Assembly: GCA_021158465.1 (NCBI GenBank) | Contig: JAGGUN010000022.1 | Location: 21,601 to 85,600, forward strand | Direction of reading: 5' to 3' | Length of the DNA stretch: 64,000 bases | DNA from: a bacterium | Lineage (GTDB): Bacteria > UBP14 > UBA6098 > 4484-93 | Shown: positions 20,452 to 26,923 of the stretch, piece by piece | Numbering within the stretch: position 1 is the stretch's first letter | How the letters are laid out: each line of letters starts with the position of its first letter | The notes under the pieces: generated by a model | What the model saw: the letters and a program-made list of their open reading frames with translations, nothing else | Database searches by the model: none | Told to the model about the DNA's origin: nothing | Translations under genes and position numbers: made by a program

Positions 20452-20479
20452 AAAATAGATATTTTTTCGTTTTTGTCAA
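20452..20479 (-). promoter_or_regulatory. promoter of the subtilase-mtnA unit (TTGACA-N16-TATTTT)
   Basis: Minus-strand TTGACA (20479-20474), 16 nt, TATTTT (20457-20452), identical in both boxes and spacer length to the rpsQ promoter. It gives a leader of about 30 nt to the ATG at 20415. The divergent thiL gene has TTGACT boxes at 20490 and 20495 on the plus strand but no clear -10. Confidence 0.65.
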
Positions 20480-20529
20480 ATCATAAATTTTGACTTGACT
20501 TTTATTGGAATTGAAGGGATATTTCCGAT

Positions 20530-21501
20530 GTGGAGAGGACAATTGGAGATATTGGTGAGTTTGGTCTAATTGAGTTTATCAGGGATAGGCTCGGTGAACA
20601 GGGGCTTGTTGTCGATGTTGGGGATGATGCGGCGGTTGTTGCGACGAAGCCGGGTGATTTCGTTGTTGCGACGGTAGACGATATTGTCCAGGATGTTCAC
20701 TTTACGCTTGATTATCCTCCTCGCTCTGTCGGGTGGCGGGCGGTTGCATCATCCTCGAGCGATATTGCCGCTATGGGTGGGAAGGCACGGTTCTTCCTCA
20801 TCTCATTTGTCGCGCCGGAGGAAACGACATTTTCCTGGTTTCGTCGGTTTCTGAGCGGGGCAACCGATTTTGCCAGGAGGTTCAATCTTGCCCTTGTCGG
20901 TGGGAATATATCGAACGGAGGCAGCATCCGCATAAGCACAACGACGCTCGGGACAATCCCTCCGGGGCATATCAAGAGGCGATCTGGTGCGAAGGTCGGA
21001 GACATCATCTATCTGACAGGTGCTATCGGTGGCTCGCAGGCAGGGAGGATTATTTTTTCCGAGACAAGGAATCCTCGCCTGCGACTTGCAAAAAGGCATC
21101 TTTTTCCTGTTCCACGCCTTGTCGAGGGCAAGATACTGGGAGCTGTATCCGCTGTCTCCGCGATGATAGACATCTCCGATGGTTTCCTGCAAGACCTCGG
21201 GCATATTCTTACCAGCTCCGATGTCGGAGCGTACATCGATATCGATAGTATACCTATATTCCCAGGGGTTGACCGGTTCTGCCGGGAGCGGGGGCTCGAA
21301 CCGATTGAATTCGCTCTCTCATCCGGCGAGGAATATGAGCTGATATTCACAGCAGAGGAGAAATACGCCTCTGGTATCGAGGAGGAGATAGGGAGAGAGA
21401 AGGTTATTCCCATTGGTGAGATAGTTGCAAAGAAAGGGATATTTGCGAAGCGAGGCGGCAAGCTGATAAAACTCTCACACGCAGGCTGGAGACATTTTTG
21501 A
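20530..21501 (+). CDS. thiL: thiamine-monophosphate kinase
   Basis: ThiL phosphorylates thiamine monophosphate to the active cofactor thiamine diphosphate. The 323-residue product has the family hallmarks: EFGLIEFIRDRLG, VGDDAAVV, ATVDDIVQDVHF (Mg/ATP-binding aspartates), SSSSDIAAMGG, GGNIS, and the C-terminal GWRHF. The start is GTG, with AAGGGAT about 11 nt upstream. An ATG two bases earlier is out of frame. It stands alone, divergent from the subtilase gene and upstream of the accessory island. Confidence 0.95.
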   Translation: MERTIGDIGEFGLIEFIRDRLGEQGLVVDVGDDAAVVATKPGDFVVATVDDIVQDVHFTLDYPPRSVGWRAVASSSSDIAAMGGKARFFLISFVAPEETTFSWFRRFLSGATDFARRFNLALVGGNISNGGSIRISTTTLGTIPPGHIKRRSGAKVGDIIYLTGAIGGSQAGRIIFSETRNPRLRLAKRHLFPVPRLVEGKILGAVSAVSAMIDISDGFLQDLGHILTSSDVGAYIDIDSIPIFPGVDRFCRERGLEPIEFALSSGEEYELIFTAEEKYASGIEEEIGREKVIPIGEIVAKKGIFAKRGGKLIKLSHAGWRHF

Positions 21502-21677
21502 GCTATCCTTCTGCGCCGGTGAATTGGAAACCCCAGAATTCCGCTTTTATCTTGACAGAGCATCCGATGAACCATATCTTGAAGTCATACCTTTGGAAAA
21601 AGGTAAGTAGAATGCCTGCTGTCGCCTTGAAAAGATTTAAAATATCAAAACTCATTAGCCATTATAGGAGATGAAAA
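21498..21677 (+). other. thiL-methyltransferase gap with two short open frames, possible gene remnant
   Basis: This 176-nt gap marks the shift from normal composition (left) to the AT-rich island (right, from about 21625). One frame opens with TTG overlapping the thiL stop and runs 58 codons to 21674. Another, without a good start, reads ELSFCAGELETPEF... to a TAG at 21608-21610 and looks more protein-like. Either may be the end of a gene cut by island insertion, or chance. There is a short hairpin ACCTTT/AAAGGT near 21590-21605 without a T-run. No attC-like site is seen here. Confidence 0.25.
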
Positions 21678-22616
21678 ATGGGAGAAAAATATATAAAAAT
21701 GAAGGAAGTAACTCACAAAGATTATCTGGAATTTATCAAAGATAAAACATCTGTAATAATCGAAGATGTAGAGATAAAACTTCAAAAGAACTGGAACATA
21801 AAATCTTATGCTCCACCTAACGATTATACTCCAGAACGAACAACGGTATGGAGCTTCCCTGATCGTGGTGATTGGGCAACCCATAAGGGGAATTATAGAG
21901 GGAACTGGTCTCCATATATACCCAGAAATCTTATTTTGAAATATACTCAGAAAGGGGATTGGGTTCTTGATCAGATGATGGGTAGTGGAACAACTTTGGT
22001 AGAAGCAAAGTTGTTGGAAAGAAATGCTATCGGAGTAGATATAAATCTTGATGCTGTTATGGTAGCGCGAGATCGTTTAAATTTCTCATATAACCCACTT
22101 TTCCCTGAATACAAAGAACCCATAATAAAAACATACTGGGGAGATGCAAGAAATTTAGATAAAATTGATGACGAAAGCATCGACCTCATCGCCGCACATC
22201 CACCATATGCAAGTATAATATCGTATACAAAAAATAAAAAATTGAGCGATGACCTGTCGCAATTACCATTTGAAGAGTATCTTAAAGGAATGCGAAAAGT
22301 GGCTGAGGAGGTTTTTAGAGTATTAAAACCCGGTAAAATATGTGCAATCCTGATAGGAGATACAAGAAAACACAAGCACTATGTGCCTATTGCTTTTAGG
22401 GTTATGCAAGCATTTCTTGATGTAGGCTTTATTCTGAAAGAAGATCTTATTAAACTGCAGTGGAATATGAAAAGCACGAGAGAAAGGTGGCGCGCAAAGG
22501 AGTATGAGTTTTATCTCATCGCTCACGAGCATATCTTTGTTTTTAGAAAACCGGAGAGTGAGAAAGAATATAAAAAATACAAATTTAGCGTGAGGTGGAG
22601 GAATGGAAATAAATGA
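21678..22616 (+). CDS. SAM-dependent DNA methyltransferase (N6/N4 type)
   Basis: A 312-residue adenine-N6 or cytosine-N4 DNA methyltransferase. The SAM-binding motif I is LDQMMGSGTTLVEA (G102-T106), and the catalytic motif IV is AAHPPYAS (H174-Y177). That is a histidine variant of the (D/N/S)PPY signature, with motif I before motif IV. The start has a TAGGAGATG ribosome site. It overlaps the next gene by 14 bp, so the pair is translationally coupled and may form a restriction-modification or other defence unit. The region is clearly more AT-rich than the flanking core genes, consistent with horizontal transfer. The target site cannot be predicted. Confidence 0.87.
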   Translation: MGEKYIKMKEVTHKDYLEFIKDKTSVIIEDVEIKLQKNWNIKSYAPPNDYTPERTTVWSFPDRGDWATHKGNYRGNWSPYIPRNLILKYTQKGDWVLDQMMGSGTTLVEAKLLERNAIGVDINLDAVMVARDRLNFSYNPLFPEYKEPIIKTYWGDARNLDKIDDESIDLIAAHPPYASIISYTKNKKLSDDLSQLPFEEYLKGMRKVAEEVFRVLKPGKICAILIGDTRKHKHYVPIAFRVMQAFLDVGFILKEDLIKLQWNMKSTRERWRAKEYEFYLIAHEHIFVFRKPESEKEYKKYKFSVRWRNGNK

Positions 22617-23166
22617 TCTCAAAGAGCTTATGACATTCAGAAGTCAAGGTGAAATTAGAAGACCTATAAGTGTAATAAAGGTGAATGATAATTTCATTTT
22701 GGCAATATACAAGGGAAGAAAAGGACCAGCAGATATTCTAATCAGATATAGACAAAAGTTGAAAAATGGTGAATGGTCAAACATCAGAACGCCCAAGCAT
22801 ATTCATTGGACAGTAGATATTTTAATAAAAATGTTTCAAGAAGAGCATTTAACAAAACAATTCATAGACGAACTGATGAAAATTTGGAAAAAGGAAATCC
22901 AACCTATGACTCAAAATGAGAGAGATAGACTTGAATTAGATGAATTGTTAAACTATGATAAAGAGACTCTTGAGCGATTTAGGGAGCTTAGTAAATATGG
23001 TGAATATAATGTAAGATTTCTTTTATTGCTCGCAAAATTGCTAATGCTTCAGGAGAGAACAAATTATCCAGAAGGACAATTATTTCAAACCCTGTTAAAA
23101 AAGTTGAAACAAGGGGAAGATATTTTCAGTATTTTGCAAACAGCAACTCTAAGGAGGTTAAGATAA
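22603..23166 (+). CDS. unknown protein coupled to DNA methyltransferase, candidate restriction partner
   Basis: A 187-residue, lysine-rich soluble protein with no signal peptide or membrane segment. The N-terminal half holds predicted strands and a basic patch ending TPKHIHWTVDILIK. The C-terminal half is helical and charged (NERDRLELDELL, then LLLLAKLLML). I recognise no catalytic motif. The 14-bp overlap with the methyltransferase and the shared AT-rich composition indicate a functional pair, with a type II restriction enzyme or a specificity/helper subunit as the first guess. An attC-like element follows 57 nt after its stop. Confidence 0.75.
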   Translation: MEINDLKELMTFRSQGEIRRPISVIKVNDNFILAIYKGRKGPADILIRYRQKLKNGEWSNIRTPKHIHWTVDILIKMFQEEHLTKQFIDELMKIWKKEIQPMTQNERDRLELDELLNYDKETLERFRELSKYGEYNVRFLLLLAKLLMLQERTNYPEGQLFQTLLKKLKQGEDIFSILQTATLRRLR

Positions 23167-23223
23167 GATGTTCGGCGATGGTAGGCACTCTGAGGTGCTT
23201 TGCACCTTGCCCCTATTCGGGTC

Positions 23224-23302
23224 ACTTAACACGGGCTATACGGTTCACTTCGTTCGCCCAAATCGGCTTACGCCGACTTCGTATAGCCCGATACCGTTAT
23301 TT
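23224..23302 (+). repeat. attC-like imperfect palindrome 1 (integron cassette site candidate)
   Basis: ACTTAAC (23224-23230) fits the RYYYAAC R-box. A perfect 11-bp inverted repeat follows, CGGGCTATACG (23232-23242) with CGTATAGCCCG (23280-23290). The spacer is 1 nt on the left and 5 nt (ATACC) on the right, and a GTTATTT box begins at 23296. The loop holds GCCCAAAT and a small hairpin (TCGGC/GCCGA). This AAC, stem, unequal spacer, GTT plan is that of integron attC sites. The second element shares the plan and GCCCAAAT while its stem sequence differs. The next gene starts 38 nt after GTT. Confidence 0.62.
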
Positions 23303-23336
23303 GCAATGTGCATTATGATGAAAGAGATGTGAGATA

Positions 23337-23828
23337 ATGAAAACCGAGGTGGGAGAATATATTGTAGGTGCATACTTGAAGATCATCAAAGGATGTGATT
23401 TTGTCGATTATAATGTTAGACCCCCAGGTGGTGGACTCGAAGGGTTAAATGAATTAGATGTTGTGGGATTAGATTTCAAAAATAGAATCGCTTATCTATG
23501 CGAGGTCACTACTCATATAAGGGGGCTTCTATATAAAGATAACAAAACTACTGTCGAGAGAATAAAAACAAAATACGACAAACAGAAAAAATATGCCGAT
23601 AAATACCTTTCGGATTTTCCTAATCGGTATTTCATGTTCTGGTCGCCAGTCGTCCCTAAAGGTTATATTACTAGCGAGCTCGAAAAAATTGATGGACTAG
23701 AGTTAGTCATTAATGAAAAATATGCACGATGCATAGATGAATTAAGAGAAAAAGCAAAAGAACTCACTAATGATGTTGGAAATCCATTTTTCAGGATGCT
23801 TCAAATATTAGAACATTTGAGGAAATAA
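23337..23828 (+). CDS. PD-(D/E)XK-like nuclease candidate in a gene cassette
   Basis: A 163-residue protein. An N-terminal helix with E7 is followed by NELDVVGLDF and YLCEVTTH. The spacing of D41 and E56-x-T58 between a strand and a turn is that of a PD-(D/E)XK core, with Thr in place of the usual Lys. The C-terminal part is charged and helical. The gene fills the space between two attC-like palindromes almost exactly (38 nt after the first GTT, 17 nt before the second element), like a one-gene cassette. It has low GC. Nuclease activity is inference, and a non-catalytic member of the fold is possible. Confidence 0.75.
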   Translation: MKTEVGEYIVGAYLKIIKGCDFVDYNVRPPGGGLEGLNELDVVGLDFKNRIAYLCEVTTHIRGLLYKDNKTTVERIKTKYDKQKKYADKYLSDFPNRYFMFWSPVVPKGYITSELEKIDGLELVINEKYARCIDELREKAKELTNDVGNPFFRMLQILEHLRK

Positions 23829-23845
23829 TAGAGTATGCACACAGC

Positions 23846-23933
23846 AGATAACAGAGCGCATCTGGCTACGGTGCTTCGCATCTCTGCCCAAATCCTGCTT
23901 CGTAGGACTTCAGATACGCTCGGAACGTTTGGT
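23846..23933 (+). repeat. attC-like imperfect palindrome 2
   Basis: AGATAAC (23846-23852) is followed after 1 nt by GAGCGCATCTG (23854-23864). Its partner CAGATACGCTC (23911-23921) pairs at 10 of 11 positions. A 5-nt spacer and a GTT box at 23927-23929 follow. The interior has GCCCAAAT and a TCCT/AGGA mini-hairpin followed by ACTT, at the same places as in element 1. The outer R-boxes match the attC consensus less well than in element 1. The HNH gene begins 51 nt after GTT. Confidence 0.58.
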
Positions 23934-23980
23934 GGCATCGCGGTTTTGAGTTTAAAGGAAGAAATAAAAGGAGGAATAAA

Positions 23981-24553
23981 ATGGCTCTAAAGCCTCCCAG
24001 CAGATTGGTCAAGACCGTTCGGGAGCTGATATATTGGCTATATGCTGAACTTATAGCAAGAGCTGCAGGTTTTGAAGGTAACTATGGGTTTGTGATTTCC
24101 CGCTATAAGAAACTAAAATCTGGAGAAATGAAATGGTCATCGTCTATACGGGACCGTCAGAAGGAATGGGAGAAAGGCAAAGTGTGTGTATATTGTGGTG
24201 CAACGAAAAACCTTACTATAGACCATATAATCCCCGTCTCCAGGGCAGGTGTAGACCCAAGAGTAAGAAACCTTTTAGATTCGTCGGACAACTGCGTTTG
24301 GGCGTGTAAGAAATGCAATAGCAGCAAGGGCGATCGTGATATCTTTGAGTGGTATGGCAAGGAACGTGTAGACGAAATTCCCAAGCTTGTAATTTCAAAA
24401 TTTTTAAAGATATCATACAAGTTGCATGAAACTCAAGGCACCCTTGATTTGGAGGATCCAAATATGGATGGCGTTCTGGATATCTACGATTTGGGGGTTG
24501 TAATCACTCACTTGATTTCTAAATTATCTGTGGAACCGGGGAAAAAGGTTTAG
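23981..24553 (+). CDS. HNH endonuclease
   Basis: A 190-residue protein whose centre is a zinc-type HNH nuclease domain. It has C69-x2-C72 (CVYCG), the IDHIIPVSRAG active-site strand with H82, an asparagine-containing DNCVWACKKCNSSKGD and the second CxxC. The N-terminal 60 residues are basic. The C-terminal 50 carry an acidic DPNMDGVLDIYDLG stretch resembling an EF-hand or dockerin-like loop. It has a strong ribosome site (AAAGGAGG). It follows the second attC-like element but has no recognisable attC after it, so it may be the last, damaged or anchored cassette. A defence or homing role is possible. Confidence 0.88.
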   Translation: MALKPPSRLVKTVRELIYWLYAELIARAAGFEGNYGFVISRYKKLKSGEMKWSSSIRDRQKEWEKGKVCVYCGATKNLTIDHIIPVSRAGVDPRVRNLLDSSDNCVWACKKCNSSKGDRDIFEWYGKERVDEIPKLVISKFLKISYKLHETQGTLDLEDPNMDGVLDIYDLGVVITHLISKLSVEPGKKV

Positions 24554-24692
24554 ATTCTTTACGCACGACTTTCCAGCGTCTCCATGAGTGATTGCAATGA
24601 GTCAGTGTGAGGCTTTGTCTTTGTGAGACTGAAATTGAGAGATAGTGGCATCACCATCCGCACCGTGCGGAGATTACATCAATAAAAAAATT

Positions 24693-24765
24693 TGGAGCTT
24701 ACGGGGTTCGAACCCGTGACCTCTTGTCTGCCAGACAAGTGCTCTCCCAGCTGAGCTAAAGCCCC
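24693..24765 (-). tRNA. tRNA-Ala(GGC)
   Basis: A 73-nt tRNA fold on the minus strand. The acceptor GGGGCTT pairs with AAGCTCC and includes the G3:U70 pair that identifies alanine tRNAs. The D-arm is GCTC...GAGC, the anticodon stem CTTGT/ACAAG carries a CTGGCAG loop with anticodon GGC, and the T-arm is CGGGTTCGAACCCG. The 3' CCA is not encoded, and a T-run (TTTTTTT) follows at once, possibly part of a terminator. It lies between rho and the AT-rich island. No duplicate of its 3' end was found at the far island edge. Confidence 0.96.
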
Positions 24766-24778
24766 AAACCGAAAATTT

Positions 24779-24806
24779 AATATATCAATTTTTCGCAGAA
24801 AATCAA
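24779..24806 (-). promoter_or_regulatory. promoter of tRNA-Ala (TTGATT-N16-TATATT)
   Basis: Minus-strand TTGATT (24806-24801), a 16-nt spacer, TATATT (24784-24779). The start would fall about 6 nt before the mature tRNA 5' end. It lies in the 50-nt gap after the rho stop, so the tRNA need not depend on rho read-through. Confidence 0.65.
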
Positions 24807-24815
24807 GAGGAAAAT

Positions 24816-26069
24816 TTATGTGTTCATCGACTGGAGGAACTGCTTGTTGTTCTTGGTCTTGGTTATCTTCTCGAGCAGGAACTCCATCGCCTCTACCGGG
24901 TTCATATCGGATAGGATTTTTCTCAAAAGCCATACGCGTTTCAGCACATCCTTGGGTAGAAGGAGTTCTTCTTTTCTCGTTCCTGAGCGGTTGATATTGA
25001 TTGCTGGGAATACCCTTCGGTCGGATAGTCTGCGGTCGAGTAGGATTTCCATATTCCCCGTTCCCTTGAACTCCTCGAATATTACCTCGTCCATTCGTGA
25101 GCCGGTCTCGATTAGTGCCGTTGCGATGATGGTAAGTGAGCCTCCTTGCTCGATATTTCTGGCAGCACCGAAGAACCGCTTTGGTCCGCGGAGTGCATTC
25201 GAATCGATGCCGCCCGTCAGTATCTTCCCGCTGTGTGGAACGACAGTATTGTATGCCCTTGCAAGCCTGGTTATGCTGTCTAAGAGTATCACCACATCGA
25301 ACCTCTGCTCGGTCAACCTCTTTGCCTTCTCAAGCACAATCTCCGCCACATGCACATGCCTGTCTGGTGGTTCGTCGAATGTTGATGATATAATCTCTGC
25401 GTCGACCGTTCGCTTCATATCAGTTACCTCCTCGGGGCGCTCGTCAATCAGAAGCACAATGAGGATAGCCTCCGGATGATTTTTTAGGATGCTGTTTGCT
25501 ATCTTCTGGAGGAGCACGGTCTTCCCGGCTTTCGGCGGTGAGACGATGAGTCCACGCTGTCCGAACCCGATGGGTGTCAGGAGGTCCATAATCCGCATCG
25601 AAGGGTCGTTATTATCGCTCCGCTCAAGCTGTATCTTCCTCTGGGGATACAGTGGTGTTAGGTTATCGAACAATATCCTGTTTTTTGCCGCTTCGGGGTC
25701 AACGAAGTTCACCTTTTCTACATGGAGGAGTGCAAAGTACCGTTCTCCCTCCTTTGGTGGGCGGATGTTCCCGGATACTGTATCACCGACCTTCAGGTCG
25801 AAGCGCTTTATCTGCGATGGCGAGATGTATATATCATCAGGTCCGGGAAGGTAGTTGTAGAGTGGGGAACGCAGGAATCCATATCCTTCGGGCATAATGT
25901 CCAGTACACCTTCGCCGATAATCACCCCGTTGTTTTTCGTTTCTGCCTCAAGGATCCGGTAGATGAGGTCCTGCCTCGGGAGTGTGGATGGATTCTCCAC
26001 TCCCAGCCCCTTTGCAAGCTCCATTAGTTCCTGGATACCCTTGGATTTGACCTCCGTCAGATTGATCAT
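24816..26069 (-). CDS. rho: transcription termination factor Rho
   Basis: Rho is the hexameric RNA-dependent ATPase that ends transcription. The 417-residue product has the N-terminal helical domain and a cold-shock-like RNA-binding domain ([27 protein letters not shown]). The ATPase domain has Walker A PPKAGKT, Walker [10 protein letters not shown], the Q-loop/R-loop [20 protein letters not shown] and the [13 protein letters not shown] segment. It is standard in length, without the large inserts seen in Actinobacteria or Bacteroidota. Its ATG overlaps the transketolase-half stop by 4 bp, an unusual pairing. Confidence 0.98.
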   Translation of the reverse strand: MINLTEVKSKGIQELMELAKGLGVENPSTLPRQDLIYRILEAETKNNGVIIGEGVLDIMPEGYGFLRSPLYNYLPGPDDIYISPSQIKRFDLKVGDTVSGNIRPPKEGERYFALLHVEKVNFVDPEAAKNRILFDNLTPLYPQRKIQLERSDNNDPSMRIMDLLTPIGFGQRGLIVSPPKAGKTVLLQKIANSILKNHPEAILIVLLIDERPEEVTDMKRTVDAEIISSTFDEPPDRHVHVAEIVLEKAKRLTEQRFDVVILLDSITRLARAYNTVVPHSGKILTGGIDSNALRGPKRFFGAARNIEQGGSLTIIATALIETGSRMDEVIFEEFKGTGNMEILLDRRLSDRRVFPAININRSGTRKEELLLPKDVLKRVWLLRKILSDMNPVEAMEFLLEKITKTKNNKQFLQSMNT

Positions 26070-26914
26070 TGATTAACCCCTTTTAAGATTTTAATTTCAT
26101 TGAGTGCTTTCTCTGCAAGTTCCTTTGAGGGGGCTTTGCCGTGCCATTCTACTGCGTCCTCCATAAAGGAAACACCCTTGCCTTTTATCGTTTTTGCGAT
26201 GATAGCAACTGGCTTTCTCTCTATTCTCTTTGCTTTGTTGAATGCGGAGAGTATCTGTTCGTAGTTGTGCCCATCTATAGTTATCGTCTCCCATTGGAAC
26301 GCCTTGAACTTTTCATCGATTGGGTAGATATTCTTTACCTCTGGTAGGTGTCCGTCTATCTGGAGGTTGTTGTTGTCCACGATGGCATAGAGGTTATCGA
26401 GTTTGTAGTGTCCGGCGGTTGCGGCTGCCTCCCAAACCTGACCTTCCTCAAGCTCGCCATCTCCGAGGATGCAGAAGACCTGTGATGACTTCTTTCTAAC
26501 ATATTTTAGACCGATAGCGGCGCCTGTTGCAACTGATAGCCCTTGTCCGAGTGAGCCAGACGAAACCTCAATCCCGGGGAGCCCCTTGTCCTTTGCTGGA
26601 TGCCCTTGGAGGCGAGAGCCAAGTTTACGAAGGGTCAAAAGTTCCTCCACGGGAAAGTATCCGCTCCTTGCAAGGACAGAGTAGAGCGCTGGACAGGCGT
26701 GTCCTTTGGATAGTATCACTATGTCCCTGTCCTCCCAGTTAGGGTTGTCCGGTTTGTGCCTCAGCACCGAGAAGTAAAGCACTACCAGAACATCTGTAAT
26801 GGAGAGCGATCCTCCTGGATGTCCAGAACGGGCTTCTTTTGTCATGCGGATGATGTCCGATCGAACGGCTCGAGCAATTTGTTTTAGCTTACCGATGTCA
26901 TTTATTCTTTCCAA
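26066..26914 (-). CDS. transketolase, N-terminal (TPP-binding) subunit
   Basis: A 282-residue protein equal to the N-terminal third of transketolase. It has [13 protein letters not shown], the [12 protein letters not shown] substrate loop, SGSLGQGL, and the thiamine-diphosphate motif [13 protein letters not shown] ending IVDNN. In many bacteria and archaea transketolase is split, and the C-terminal subunit gene follows directly. Here the next gene, overlapping by 4 bp, is rho, and no C-terminal half occurs in this window. The partner subunit must be elsewhere if the enzyme works in the pentose phosphate pathway. No disruption is seen in this frame. Confidence 0.94.
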   Translation of the reverse strand: MERINDIGKLKQIARAVRSDIIRMTKEARSGHPGGSLSITDVLVVLYFSVLRHKPDNPNWEDRDIVILSKGHACPALYSVLARSGYFPVEELLTLRKLGSRLQGHPAKDKGLPGIEVSSGSLGQGLSVATGAAIGLKYVRKKSSQVFCILGDGELEEGQVWEAAATAGHYKLDNLYAIVDNNNLQIDGHLPEVKNIYPIDEKFKAFQWETITIDGHNYEQILSAFNKAKRIERKPVAIIAKTIKGKGVSFMEDAVEWHGKAPSKELAEKALNEIKILKGVNQ

Positions 26915-26923
26915 ATCTCCTCC

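Noticed and set aside
23167-23980. CRISPR array in the island palindromes
   Set aside because: There are only two elements with different stems, separated by a gene. No short direct repeats or spacers, and no cas genes, are present.
24645-24692. CCGCA/TGCGG palindrome as a terminator
   Set aside because: The stem is 5 bp with a 3-nt loop and the T-run is not adjacent in the right orientation for either strand. The T-run next to the tRNA is separate from it.
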